Source of the DNA: Mycoplasmataceae bacterium
Lineage (GTDB): Bacteria > Bacillota_I > Bacilli_A > Mycoplasmatales > Mycoplasmoidaceae
DNA: 64,000 nucleotides
Direction of reading: 5' to 3'
NCBI GenBank assembly: GCA_031290395.1
Contig: JAITNN010000006.1
Location: 152,221-216,220, forward strand
The notes under the pieces were generated by a model. The model did not search any database, was not told the origin of the DNA, and saw only the letters and a program-made list of their open reading frames with translations. Shown in pieces: positions 33,417 to 44,740 of this stretch (positions are counted from its first letter, which is position 1; the number at the start of each line of letters is the position of its first letter). The position numbers and the translations under genes were made by a program.

Positions 33417-35018
33417 ATGAAGACTAAGGTAATGGTAGTATTTGGTGGGGTGTATAGTTCACTAGGCAAAGGAATAGTTGCCTCATCCATAGCCAGAATC
33501 TTAACTGAAATGGGTAGTAAAGTATCCATGATGAAATTTGATCCTTACTTAAATGTTGATCCAGGAACATTAAGCCCATTACAACACGGTGAAGTATTTG
33601 TTACACAAGACGGTGGTGAAACCGATCTTGATTTGGGAAGCTATGAAAGATTTCTAGGCAGAAAAATTACCAAGCTTTCAACTGTAACTAGTGGTCGTAT
33701 TTATAAAGAAGTAATTGAAAGAGAGCGTAGTGGTGGTTACAACGGTAAGACAGTCCAAACAATTCCACACATTACTGATCAAATAAAATCTAAAATTTAC
33801 AACATCATTAAGGCTGAAGATCCAGATTTCTTAATTATTGAAGTTGGTGGAACTGTCGGTGATATTGAATCCGTACCGTTTGTAGAAGCACTTGGACAAT
33901 TTCGTGGTGAATATGGTAGAGACGATGTTTTATTCATCTTATGTTCTCCTTTAATTAAATTAGTCACAAGTGGCGAATTAAAAACTAAGCCAACACAGCA
34001 TGCAGTAAAAATGATTGGTAATATGGGTGTTGTCCCTGCATTTTTAATTTTGAGAAGTGATGTAGCCATTGACAAAGGAACAATTGAAAAAATTGCCATG
34101 TTGTGTCATATGTCACCTGATCATATTTTTAAATCATTAAATTTACCTTCGGTATATTATTTGCCAACCGAACTTTATAAACAAAATATCCATAAAGCTA
34201 TTTATAGTTATTTTGGGCTAACAATTAAACCAAAACAATCATTAAATAAATGGAACCATTATGTGAATAAAATTAAAGCAATAAAAACTAAAATTAAAAT
34301 TGCTATCGTTGGTAAATACAATGATTTACACGATTCATACTATTCATTAATTGAATCACTGAAGTTATCATCATGAGAATATAACCGTAATGTCAAGATT
34401 GAGTGAGTCAATTCAGAAGAATTAGAAAAACCAGGTGCAAATATTAAACAAGCGTTTAGGGGTTGCCACGGTATTTTAGTGCCTGGTGGGTTTGGTAGCC
34501 GTGGTATTGAAGGCAAATTAGTTGCCATTAAATATGCTAGAGAAAATAATATCCCTTACTTAGGTATTTGCTATGGAATGCAAATGGCGACCATTGAATT
34601 CGGTCGTAATGTGTTGGGACTAAAAGATGCCAACACAACGGAAATTGATCCGAACGCTGAATATAAGCTATTCCATTACATTGATGGGCGAATGCGTTTA
34701 GGCGAACAACAATGTGTGATTACTGATAAAAATTCCTTAGCTTATCGTCTTTATAAAGCGGACATGGTTGGTGAGAGGCACCGTCATCGTTGAGAATTTA
34801 ACAACCAATATATTCCATTGTTTGAGAAGGCTGGATTCAAATTTACCGCTTTCTCCAACGATAAAGAAAAAACTGTGGAGATGGCAGAAATTTCAGCACA
34901 TCCATTCTTTTTTGGAGCACAATATCACCCCGAATTTAATTCTTGACCAGGAAAACCCGACCCCCTTTTTATGGGCTTTGTTGGCGCAGCTATTAACCAC
35001 GAGAAACACAAGTTATAA
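33417..35018 (+). CDS. pyrG: CTP synthase
   Basis: A 533-residue enzyme of normal family length. The synthetase domain begins [19 protein letters not shown] (residues 7-25; family consensus GGVVSSLGKG) and contains [12 protein letters not shown] and [10 protein letters not shown]. The glutaminase domain from about residue 290 has [13 protein letters not shown], the nucleophile Cys in [10 protein letters not shown] near 384 and the His-Glu pair in QYHPEFNS near 510. It aminates UTP to CTP with glutamine and ATP. An ATG at 33417 is used because GGAG lies just before it. Five TGA codons are Trp. Its last 6 bases overlap the convergent ispG end. Confidence 0.96.
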
Positions 35019-36050
35019 ACTATTAATTAATTCCTTAATTTCAGCAAAACCATTCTTAACCGGAATGGTTTTAATTTGTTTACCTTGTTTGTAAATAAAT
35101 AATTTATCTTTACTACCAAACACGCCAATATCAGCGTGTTCACATTCACCAATTCCATTGACGCTACAGCCCATAATAGCTATTGATATTGGTTTATTGA
35201 TAGAAACTACGTACTGTTCAACTTCCTCTAGTAATTTAATTAAATTTCATTGTAAACGCCCACAAGTTGGGCAAGAAATAATATTAGGAATATTTTTATA
35301 TAAGCCTAAATTATTTAATATCTTCTTACAAATAATAGGTTCAATAGTAGGATCACCAGTAATCGAAACGCGTATTGTGTCGCCAATACCTTTTTGCAAT
35401 AATGGTGCTAGACCAATTGAACTTTTAATCACGGCATTATCCTTACTACCAGACTCTGTCACACCCAAATGCAATGGATAATGAATTTTGCTAGCAGCTA
35501 ACTCGTAAAGTTCAATTGTGGAAAGTGGATTGGATGATTTTAAACTAACTACAATGTTTTTAAAACCTCACCGCTCAAATTGATTGATGTATTTGACGGC
35601 ACACTGTACCATTTGATGCGATGATTTAAATGGCTTGTTATTCCATTTTGAACCTTGATTAACACCAATGCGAATTGTCACATTATATTTTTTAGCTAAT
35701 AGAACAACTTCTTTTAATTGCTTTAATTCAATGTTACTTGGATTGATGCGAATCTTGGCCACACCACTTTTAATCGCCTGAATAGCAAATTTGTAATTGT
35801 AATGAATGTCGGCAATAATGGGGCATGACGCTAGATGAACTATCTTGCCTAATGCATTAGCATCAGCGTCATCTAAAACTGCCACACGTACCAATTCACA
35901 ACCATTTTTCACTAATGCCTTAATTTGCGAAATAGTAGCAACAATATTGGCGGTTTTAGTATTAGTCATGCTTTGGATGACCACTTTATTTTGGTGACCA
36001 ATTTGGACTTTTGCCACCATTACTTTAATTGTATTTTCCCTAGTAAACAT
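35013..36050 (-). CDS. ispG: 4-hydroxy-3-methylbut-2-en-1-yl diphosphate synthase IspG
   Basis: A 345-residue GcpE/IspG enzyme. The N-terminal barrel starts VQIGHQNKVVIQSMTNT near residue 16, and the C-terminal [4Fe-4S] domain has NIISCPTCGR near 250 and MGCSVNGIGECEHAD near 286, giving the three Cys and one Glu cluster ligands. It reduces MEcPP to HMBPP in the MEP isoprenoid pathway, an oxygen-sensitive step needing ferredoxin or flavodoxin electrons. This points to a working MEP route, though no other gene of it is in the window. It stands alone, convergent with pyrG with a 6-base overlap. Two TGA codons are Trp. Confidence 0.93.
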
Positions 36051-36126
36051 ACATTAATAATAAGCGAAAAAATAGGTGATGTATAACTTGTGTTATTATC
36101 ATCTAATTTTGCGAGTAGTTTGTGAA

Positions 36127-36456
36127 TTAAGGATGAGAATCCATATAATTTTGGACTTTTTTATTAATTGACTTTTGGTCTTTTAATGTAGTTTCTACGT
36201 TTGTCATTCTAACTTTTAGATCAGCAACATCATCTTTCAACGAACTAAAGTCCGTTTCAGATCAGGTTTTGAATCAAGCTGGCTGTTGATTTTGATACAC
36301 AGTTTCAGACCAAGTCTTAAATCACTTAGGCATACCTGCTGTTTTTCTTTTTTTACCATTAGGTTTCAGATCAACATAATGCATTTCGGTGCCTTGTTTT
36401 GCGATTTCAGTATCCATATAAGTAATCTTCATTTTCTTTTCTTTATTATAACTCAT
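36127..36456 (-). CDS. UPF0134/DUF16-like coiled-coil protein, copy 1
   Basis: A 109-residue protein that starts MSYNKEKKMK and ends in a coiled coil (DVADLKVRMTNVETTL). An imperfect direct repeat WFKTWSET occurs twice in the middle (near residues 48 and 66), with three Trp codons as TGA. The coiled-coil block matches copy 3 at 63593-63973, while the N-terminal body differs, so the family looks modular. The UPF0134 name rests on resemblance to the multicopy coiled-coil proteins of Mycoplasma pneumoniae and is tentative. A strong AAAGGAGG site precedes the ATG, and a 25-bp palindrome lies 78 bases upstream. Confidence 0.65.
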
Positions 36457-36533
36457 GATGAATAGCACCTCCTTTCATATAGGTAATATGCCGAAAATAT
36501 TTTTTTTAATTATTATTTTCAATAAATCGAAAT

Positions 36534-36558
36534 AACCTATGTATTACATACATAGGTT
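36534..36558. promoter_or_regulatory. 25-bp palindrome upstream of UPF0134-like copy 1
   Basis: AACCTATGTAT and ATACATAGGTT arms (11 bp, perfect) around a 3-base centre. The same palindrome lies at 61823-61847 at the same distance (78 bases) from another UPF0134-like start, with conserved flanks including TTTTCAATAAATCGAAAT. No T run follows on either side, which favours an operator over a terminator. Confidence 0.65.
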
Positions 36559-36711
36559 AAAAATGAGATATTTTCAAAAACCCTAATTATTCACTAATGT
36601 TGAAAAGGCAACAAATCGGCAAATTAGGCACACAAAAGCATTTATAAAGTTTTTTTAGTTTAATAGGTTAATATATTTATTACATAAACGTCTATTTAAT
36701 GTGGAGGAAAC

Positions 36712-38847
36712 ATGCCTAGGAAATGATTTAAGGAATGAGAAGGTTTTACTCCCGGATTTTGATGTGACGAAGTGGACACTAGAGATTTCATCCAACAAAA
36801 CTATGTACCATACACTGGAGATGATAAATTTTTATCTGGTCCAACCGAAAACACTAAAAAATTATGGGATAAAGTGTTAAAACTCACTGCTGAAGAAAAA
36901 AAAGCTGGTGGTGTTTTAGACATGGATCAACGAATTTCCTTCATCGATGCATTTGGCCCTGGTTACTTAGACAAGAAGCTAGAAAAAATCGTCGGTGTTC
37001 AAACTGACGAGCCGTTTAAAAGAGCCTACCAACCAATCGGTGGTGTACGCATGGCTCAACAAGCGGCGGAGGCCTTTGGTTTTAAAACAGATCCACTAGT
37101 TGATGAAATATATACCAAGTACCGAAAAACGCATAATGCAGGGGTTTTTGATGCTTACACCGAAGAAATGCGAAGAGCCAGACACCTTCATATCATTACT
37201 GGACTACCAGATACTTATTCTCGTGGTCGAATTATTGGAGATTACCGCCGCATCGCTTTATATGGTATCGATTATTTGATTGTAGAAAAGAAAGCGGCGC
37301 GTAATTTAATTCCTTATGACATGAATGATGATGTCATCCGCTTACGAGAGGAATCATCTGATCAAATTCGTGCTTTGGAAGCAATGAAACGAATGGCAGC
37401 TGTTTATGGTCACGATATTTCATTGCCTGCTAAAAATGCACAACAAGCCATCCAATGAACATATTATGGATATTTAGCGGCGGTCAAAGATCAAAATGGT
37501 GCCGCTATGTCAGTTGGTCGATTATCTTCATTCTTGGATATTTATCTTCAACGTGATCTTAAAAATAAAGTCATTAACGAACAACAAGCACAAGAACTAA
37601 TTGATCACTTTGTCATGAAATTAAGAATCATTAAATTCATGCGAACACCAGAATACAACGATATTTTTGCTGGTGACCCTGTGTGAGCCACTGAGTCTAT
37701 TGGTGGTATGGGTATTGATGGGCGCACATTAGTTACCAAAACATCATTCCGTATGCTCCACACTTTAGCTAATATGGGCCCAGCACCAGAACCTAATTTA
37801 ACGGTATTATGATCTAAAAATTTACCAAAAAACTTTAAGGAATTTTGTGCCAAGTATTCCATCTTATATTCCTCTATCCAATATGAATCTGATGATTTAA
37901 TGCGAGTCACTCATGGTGATGACTATGGTATTGCATGTTGTGTTTCGCCAATGAAAATCGGTAAACAAATGCAATTCTTTGGAGCACGTGCTAATTTAGC
38001 TAAGGCATTGTTATATGCTATCAATGGTGGTTTTGATGAAATCCATTCTGAATACCAAATTGGACCCAGACAAGGACAATTACCATTAGACAAACCATTA
38101 GAATTCAAAGAGATTTGAGATCGTTATCTTGTCGTGCTTAGATGGTTGGCTTCTTTATATATAAAGACATTAAACATCATTCACTATATGCACGACAAAT
38201 ATTATTATGAAGCAGGTCAAATGGCATTATACGATTTTCACATCCACCGTTTCTTTGCCACGGGCATCGCCGGATTATCAGTTGTCGCTGATTCATTATC
38301 AGCAATTAAATATGCAAAAGTGTTCCCAATATGAAAACAAATTCCAAATACTGATCGTTATATTGCTATTGACTACAAAGTCGAAGGCGATTATCCAAAA
38401 TACGGCAATGATGATGATGCAGTTGATTCAATTGCCGAAGACGTTGTGAGACTATTTGTAAATATGTTAAGACGTCATGCCACATATCGTCGTTCTGAAT
38501 TAACAACATCTGTATTAACCATTACTTCTAATGTAGTATATGGTAGAAATACAGGCTCAACACCAGATGGACGTAAAATTGGTGAACCGTTTGCACCTGG
38601 GGCTAACCCAATGCATGGCCGTGATCAATCTGGCGCCATCGCTTCACTATCATCCGTTGCTAAAATACCATTTAAGCATGCAGCCGATGGAATTTCGAAT
38701 ACTTTCTCCATAATCCCCGATGCTTTAGGTAAGACAGATGAATTAATCGTTACTAGTGGTTTAGATCTAGACCTAGACAAAATTCATAAAATTAAAAAGA
38801 GCAAAAAATTACTTAAAGTTAAAAAGCATAAGACAATAAGAAAGTAG
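36712..38847 (+). CDS. pflB: Pyruvate formate-lyase core, lacking the glycyl radical domain
   Basis: A 711-residue enzyme with the PFL barrel: early [12 protein letters not shown], the catalytic Cys pair in GIACCVSPM (C409-C410), [20 protein letters not shown] and [16 protein letters not shown]. At that last point a normal PFL continues through the DGYF and RVSGYAVRF segments. Here it instead runs into about 33 Lys-rich residues ([15 protein letters not shown]) and stops. The missing domain is the next gene, in another frame, 10 bases on. PFL converts pyruvate and CoA to acetyl-CoA and formate by a glycyl-thiyl radical. GTGGAGGAAAC precedes the ATG at 36712; eleven or so TGA codons are Trp. 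Function needs the small partner in trans. Confidence 0.9.
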
Positions 38848-38857
38848 GAGATTTAAT

Positions 38858-39097
38858 ATGGTTAGCAAAAAACAACAAGATAACTTAGTAGATTTATTAG
38901 ATGGCTACTTTGATAAAGGTGCACATCATTTAAATGTAAATGTTTTAACACGCGAAAAATTGCTAGATGCTCAGAAACATCCAGATCAATATCCGCAATT
39001 GACTGTACGTATTAGTGGTTATGCTGTGAGATTCACTAATTTATCTAAAGCGCAACAAAACGATATTATTAGTCGTACTTTCCACGATCATTTATAA
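38858..39097 (+). CDS. Stand-alone glycyl radical domain of pyruvate formate-lyase
   Basis: A 79-residue protein equal to the C-terminal domain of [20 protein letters not shown], then [15 protein letters not shown] with the radical Gly at residue 54, ending [14 protein letters not shown] lies 6 bases before its ATG, so it is translated separately from the core. It resembles the autonomous glycyl radical cofactor GrcA/YfiD of E. coli, which repairs oxygen-cleaved PFL, but here no intact PFL exists in the window and the core lacks this domain entirely. It must therefore be a constitutive second subunit (inference). PflA (41965-42684) would install the radical. Confidence 0.93.
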   Translation: MVSKKQQDNLVDLLDGYFDKGAHHLNVNVLTREKLLDAQKHPDQYPQLTVRISGYAVRFTNLSKAQQNDIISRTFHDHL

Positions 39098-39125
39098 ATG
39101 GTTTATTAACAAAATAAAAAATAAT

Positions 39126-39157
39126 CTAAAGATAATAAGCATTCATCTTTAGTTTTT
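39126..39157 (+). terminator. Terminator after the split PFL operon
   Basis: An 8-bp stem (ctaaagat / atctttag) with an 11-nt loop followed by TTTTT, 29 bases after the small-subunit stop. Confidence 0.7.
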
Positions 39158-39418
39158 GTCGTTTTCTCTCGGGAATTAAAAATTTTTATCATTGAACTAT
39201 GGAAGATTTAGAGTTAATTTGCAAAATGTGTTGGTTTTTATGTCTAATTTTTAGCTTAAACTTTGTTTAATGTTTGAGAAGCAAAGAAAGTTAGCATAAA
39301 CATATTTGTACAAGAGGAAGAAGAATGATGATTAAAAAACCAACTTTATTTGGCGCTTAAGTTACTCTAAGATGTTTTGTGTATGGAAAAAATGATCTAA
39401 AAAAAATAAGTTCTAAGT
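39158..39418. other. Non-coding stretch between the PFL operon and the 607-residue gene
   Basis: With the terminator this leaves about 320 bases without a clear gene. An 11-codon ORF at 39325-39360 (MMIKKPTLFGA) follows an AGAGGAAGAAG sequence that could bind ribosomes. It could be a leader peptide or chance; nothing else is seen. Confidence 0.3.
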
Positions 39419-41242
39419 TTAGGGTTTTGTTGAGGATTTTAAACCAGCTGGCTGTTGTGGTATCTGTAAGGCACTAACTTGCGGTGGCAACGGATGCGAA
39501 TCAGCCACACGTCCATTTTGCACATTACCGTTTTGTTCTGTGATAATTCAATCTTCTATAACGTGTATTATATTACGTTGTTTATTAGGATATGTTCGCA
39601 AGCGGTTAATAGATTCTAAAATAAAAACATTTTCGGGCGTTTCGAGAAATCCTCTATTCTGTTCAATTAATCTCGTAAGGTGTCCATCTAGAAGATCAGA
39701 ACATATGAAACCACCGTTTGGTAAATCTAAATGTTCTACAATTCAACATCTAGCAGTAGCCTTCTTAAATTGTTCTTCACTACCGATATTGCCCCGGCCC
39801 AAAGTATTGTATTTTTGTTTTTGAACACTTGCTCAAATTTTTGCTCGCTCAACAGCATTGCCATTGCAATATCGTTTTGCTAAATCTGTTGCTAATGCTT
39901 TTATTTCACCATCATTATAATAACCGCCAATTAGAGTTCGGCCATTACGCGCTACTCGTTTTGAAGATAATTTTGTTGAGGTTTGGTTCTCTCCTTCTCC
40001 TTCAACATGGAAAATTGTCTTGGTATGTCCTCGTAAAATTGCTTCACGTTTCAAAACAACTTTACGTCCGTGTTTGTCTGTATAACTATGAGAACCGTCG
40101 TGATTTAATATGGCATTGTGTTTAGTTACCTTTGTATCAAAATTTATCTGAACAACATCCACCTGATCAGCGTCCACAATAGGCTCCCCATCCATAAGTT
40201 CCTCATCCCTTATAGTTTTTCTTCTATCCATACCCCATTCTGTACGCGTGCCTCACCCCAACGCATCTTGTATTAATCTGGATTTTATTAAAGCAACGGC
40301 AGCCTCGCGTCGCTCTCATATACCGGTTCGATATTCTGGGTGCCCACCTCGATTTTGGTGATTGTGCACATCATTAGCTATGAAATCGTCAATTAAAACT
40401 CGGTGTTGTCTCATAAAAGTATCTACCGCATTGGGATTCCTGTCAATTTGTATTGAAATCTCTCGGGCTATCGTTTGATATTCATCATAAGCCCTTCTTA
40501 TATCCTCTGAAGAAAAAGCATGTTGACTTGAAGGGTGTCGTTCTGGAAAATTACGATCGCTATATATAGATGGTAAAATTACTTGCGTTGCAATGAGTGC
40601 AGAATTTTCATCAAGCAATTCAACCGACCTCGGTTGTGACGCCGTAGAAGCTTTTATTCCCGTATAAACAAAATTGGCACCAGCATAACCAGATTCCTCA
40701 CGACCTGCTGTGGGATCCGCAGAATATTTGGAAAGAATCTCGGCAATTTGTAAATCACTTTTAGAAACATTAGAAATCATTCTCGTCCTTTGTGCGACGC
40801 CACCCGCATACCTACTGGCAAGAGACGGATTTAAAGTAACTCATTTCCCACCCACTAATCTTTTTGCCCCCGATGGTCTTTTTGCCCTTGTTGAAACAAA
40901 ATCAGGCTGCCCATTAAAAACATCAATACCCATACCACCAGATTCACTACATCTTGAAGTGAAATCGTCATCTACCGTAGAAGCAAATTGAGCTATTTCA
41001 TCTGCGGTTTGTTGTGATAAACATCCCGAAAACATTGGTAGACGATACCCAAAATTACGATATGGAGTTCGAATTTCGTAAGTGTTTCGCGAAGCCGCAA
41101 GTGCAATGGTAATAATTCGTTGCGTTGCGGACATTAATTCGTAGTCGGCAAGCGAAGCAGTTTTGATAAAAACTCGTTCCATTTCCTTTGTTCTAAATCC
41201 AATATTGGTTCGTGGTGGTTCAAATTTAAGTATTCCTGGCAT
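39419..41242 (-). CDS. Unknown 607-residue soluble protein
   Basis: A single 607-residue frame using TGA for Trp at several places, so it is adapted to this code. There is no signal peptide and no membrane segment. It is rich in Arg (many CGN codons) and in Gly, unlike its Lys/Asn-rich neighbours, which suggests a foreign origin. Recognisable local patterns are limited to a His-rich stretch NDVHNHQNRGGHPEYRTG near residue 300 and a Pro-rich tail. I do not recognise the family. It lies alone between the PFL operon and a broken permease, in an accessory-looking segment. A weak ribosome site (AAGGAG) precedes its ATG. Effector, toxin or phage-derived enzyme are all possible. Confidence 0.6.
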
Positions 41243-41348
41243 ATATTTTCTCCTTAGTATGTATATATATCAACATTACACCCCAAGGGTTAAATAATTT
41301 TAGGTAATTTGTAATACGATTTATATAACAATTCACAAGTTGATTTAG

Positions 41349-41818
41349 CCGATTTCTAGAATTGCACCTCTTGCGGATTCATTAATTGCCGATAATGTTC
41401 GGTATATTATTGGAATTATAATAATGGGAGCAATCATAGGATATAGACCTACTGGTGGATTTGGTGGCGTGATTTTAGCATCATTATTAATTTTTATAAT
41501 TTCATGATTGGTTAGTTGAATTTGAGCATTTTTGGTTGCATCTTTAAAAGTGTTGGTGCGGTCCAATGTGTCTCAATGATGATCATGATGCCACCTACAT
41601 TTTTATCTAGTACTTTCGTTCCAGCAGAAACAATGATACCGATTATGAAGGGAATCACTAATATTAACCCTATCTCTCATTTAGTAGACGCCTCACGTCA
41701 ATTGTTAGACTATTGCACAATCGATGCAAACTTTGGTTGAACCTTTCTATGCGTCAGTGTCATATTCATTATTTTTGCTCCACTGACAATGCGAGCATAT
41801 TGAAAGAAAACTAAATAG
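41349..41818 (+). pseudogene. Decayed ABC-2 type permease fragment
   Basis: The C-terminal half of a drug-exporter type ABC-2 permease in two frames: frame one reads RIAPLADSLIADNVRYIIG and on to FLVASLK; then, after an AAAA run near 41544, the continuation SVGAVQCVSMMIMMPPTFLS and NPISHLVDASRQLL is in another frame. Three or four membrane helices are visible. The N-terminal half and the ATPase gene are missing, so this is a remnant. It stops TAG at 41816. An intact permease-ATPase pair lies 1 kb downstream but belongs to a different subtype, so it is not simply a duplicate. Confidence 0.75.
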
Positions 41819-41964
41819 TCACATTGCTGACTTTTGCGCAAGCACCCGTACGAGTGTGGGCATACAAGAAAGCGAAGCTTCATTCGCGCCCGAGCATTGC
41901 GGCTTCGCATAAATGTATGCACACAATTACTCTCGTAATCAACCCAATAGTATAAAATTAATCT

Positions 41965-42684
41965 ATGAATGTTAGCGCACCATACTTTAAAATTGAATCC
42001 TTTGGTGCAGTAGATGGACCAGGAATCCGTTTAGTTGTTTTTCTCCAAGGATGTCCATTAAGATGCATTTATTGTCACAACCCTGAATCGTGAGAATTAA
42101 AAAGTAAATTAATGATTACACCAAATGAAATAATCGCTAAATTTAAACGCAATCGCAATTATTACCGCAATGGTGGTATTACATCAAGTGGCGGTGAACC
42201 ACTAATCCATCAAGAGTTCTGCTTAGAGTTATCAAAATTATGTCATGATGAGAAAATAAATTTGGCATTTGATACATCCGGAGCAAACTTTAATAAAAAC
42301 AATATAAGTTATTTTCAGAATTTAATTAAATACAAGCCGTTATGGATTGTAGATATTAAACATATTAATCCTAAAAAACACAAGGCCATAACTGGTACTG
42401 CTAATCAAAATGAATTGCAACTAATTAAGTTTTTAGAAAAACACAAACAAAAATATTGAATAAGACAAGTTTTAGTCCCTGGTTATACAGATGATCCTAT
42501 GGATTTAAAACAATTAGGTAGATTTATCCGCCACTTAAAATATCTAACTAACTTTGAAATCTTGCCTTATCACAAACTTGGCTTAGCCAAATATCGTGAT
42601 CTCAATATTATTAATTTACTAGTAAAAGTTAATGAACCATCCAAATTAGCTATAAAAAAAGCTAAACAATTAATTAGTGCTTAG
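41965..42684 (+). CDS. pflA: Pyruvate formate-lyase activating enzyme
   Basis: A 239-residue radical SAM enzyme with CPLRCIYC (C30, C34, C37) binding the [4Fe-4S] cluster, SSGGEPL near residue 73 for SAM, and the DIKH segment near 131. The N-terminus [10 protein letters not shown] is the standard PflA start. It uses SAM and an electron to abstract hydrogen from the glycyl residue, here on a separately encoded 79-residue subunit. It is 2.9 kb downstream of the pflB unit, separated by the unknown gene and the broken permease, so the original pfl cluster appears to have been interrupted. Confidence 0.94.
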
Positions 42685-42852
42685 CTTACATTAAAAAAGC
42701 CACTACACACATCAGTTATATCTTAGTGCTGCTTCATTTCTGACCTGACACAATTCGAAACCAATGTTGTAATGGCGTATTAATTATAAAGATTATTTAA
42801 AATGGTGTAATACAACTCACAATCAAACTGGTATTTCTTATAATGTAGTGGT

Positions 42853-44013
42853 ATGAAGAATACAAAAAGAGCTAAAAATGGTTTATCCACTATCTTACCA
42901 GCAGGAACTACTGGTAAGATAAATAAAGTTGATAGGATTGTGCTGAAAAAAGGTATGCAAGCACAAGTTAGTTTGTTGAAATTAATCAACGAATACTTTT
43001 GAAGATCTTGAACAGGACCTTTTTTTGCCTTTGTATTCCCTGCTATTTACATCGCATTATTGGGTTTTCTATTAAGCTACAACATGACACTTGGTGGCTC
43101 TATTTGTATGGGCTCTATTATTATTGGTATTTATGCTCTACCAACAAGTGTCTATGATTTTAAAAAATCATCATTACTAAAAAGAATTGGTGTAACACCA
43201 GTTAGCCCTTTATGATTTATCTTTTGTATTTGTATCTTTTACTTTCTAATCATGATCATTTCTATGATTTGGTGTTTTCTCATAAGTCTAGCAATGTTTA
43301 GTGTGTATTGAGAAGAAGGACCTAATGTTACTTTTAATTACGATTTAAATGATGTAGTAATTGGTGTGAAAACACAATTTATGGGTTTAGCCGATGTGCT
43401 AAAGTATGTAGACTATGCCGGATTTTTATTTAGCTTTGTCTTAATCATTCTCATCGGCACTACTTTGGGAATGCTAATAGTCTCTGTTTGTAAAACATCA
43501 ATGCAATTACAGTCCATTAGTGTTCTAATTTTAATTCTCACAATAATCATTGGTGGCCAAGCCGTACCTGTTTATATTGTCCGGAGCATTCCCGCATTGT
43601 GATGACTTGGATATGTAGTTGATCCTTTTAAACCAATTATTAATATGGCAACAGAGGCTTGGAATGGCCCAATACCATTTGCTAATGCTGATACAGGGCT
43701 GGTTGCTGGTGAAACTATTGAATGATGGGACGCTGACAAAGGCTTATGAGACCCATTATTCACAGTACACTTACAAAATTGAGGTGGTCCAAATTTATTA
43801 AGTGACCCCGAACAATGAAACCCACAATCCACAATTTGAAATGTAAATGTACCATACACTGTATTTTGTACAATGATGTTGCCAAATGTTCAACCCGGAC
43901 CAACGCTTATTGTTAGCAGTGGTGAAAAAATTGCAGGATTCATTTTACCTTTTGCATGAAGTACATTATTTATCTTTCTAACGCTTAGATGATTTAAATG
44001 ATCAAGCAGGTAA
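42853..44013 (+). CDS. ABC-2 type transporter permease
   Basis: A 386-residue membrane protein with about six hydrophobic helices: PFFAFVFPAIYIALLGF near residue 56, then several to the C-terminal ILPFAWSTLFIFL. Between helices 5 and 6 lies a large Trp-rich external loop of about 100 residues (WWDADKGLWDPLF) unusual for the family; most of its Trp codons are TGA. The stop is 1 base before the ATPase gene. With it the protein would export a drug, lipid or glycan. The start ATG at 42853 has only a weak ribosome site. Confidence 0.75.
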
Positions 44014-44014
44014 T

Positions 44015-44740
44015 ATGAGTAAGCAATGGTTAATTAAATGTATTGATGTTTGTCGTTCTTTTGGTAAAGGAAAGAAAAAATTTCTTGCCGTTGATCATCT
44101 CAACACGACCTTTTACCAAGGTGAGAATGTCGCATTATTAGGATCTAATGGTGCTGGTAAAACGACATTAGTGGAAATGATTGTAGGTTTAAATAAACCG
44201 ACGACTGGTAAAATCTTATTTTCATTTGGCAAAACTAAAATAGATTGTTCTAGAAATATTGGTATTCAATTTCAAGACTCCACATACCCCCCAAATATTT
44301 CTGTAAAATCTGTGATTGACTTTGTTAGAAGAGCTTACGGTTCAGATATTACAAACGAGGAACTATCTGACATGATAGACACATTTATGATTCGTGATTT
44401 TTACAAACGTGATACATCTGGATTATCTGGTGGGCAAACACAAAGATTAAATATCTTGTTAGCTTTAATACACCGACCAAAAATTGTATTTTTAGACGAA
44501 TTATCTACTGGACTAGATATCACAATACGAACGCAAATTAAGGAATTCATTAAAGTGTATGCAACAAAGCATAGCATCACTATTGTGCTTGTGAGTCACG
44601 ACATGAACGAGGTCGAATATCTAACTGATCGAATTGTGATTATGAGTAAAGGTAAAATTATTCAAGACGTGAACACACACAATATTATTAAGAAATTTGG
44701 TAGTGTTGAAAAGTATGTCACCAAATTTATTAATCATTAA
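44015..44740 (+). CDS. ABC transporter ATP-binding protein
   Basis: A 241-residue ATPase: Walker A GSNGAGKTT near residue 45, Q-loop GIQFQDS near 90, signature LSGGQTQR near 138, Walker B VFLDELSTGLD near 160 and switch VSHDMNE near 195. It belongs to the CcmA/NodI-like group that pairs with ABC-2 permeases, and directly follows one with a 1-base gap. It powers export; the substrate is unknown. Its TAA overlaps the stop of the convergent phase-variable gene by two bases. Confidence 0.92.
   Translation: MSKQWLIKCIDVCRSFGKGKKKFLAVDHLNTTFYQGENVALLGSNGAGKTTLVEMIVGLNKPTTGKILFSFGKTKIDCSRNIGIQFQDSTYPPNISVKSVIDFVRRAYGSDITNEELSDMIDTFMIRDFYKRDTSGLSGGQTQRLNILLALIHRPKIVFLDELSTGLDITIRTQIKEFIKVYATKHSITIVLVSHDMNEVEYLTDRIVIMSKGKIIQDVNTHNIIKKFGSVEKYVTKFINH

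Noticed and set aside
34340..34528. Opposite-strand ORFs inside pyrG, dnaK, vor and other genes
   Set aside because: They are shadows of well-identified genes, with no ribosome sites and no plausible protein families.
36534..36558. 25-bp palindrome as an intrinsic terminator
   Set aside because: No T run follows on either strand, and its fixed distance to start codons fits an operator better.
41830..41935. GC-richer stretch with small inverted repeats as an IS element end or structured RNA
   Set aside because: No transposase, no terminal repeats and no target duplication seen; recorded only as part of the accessory segment.
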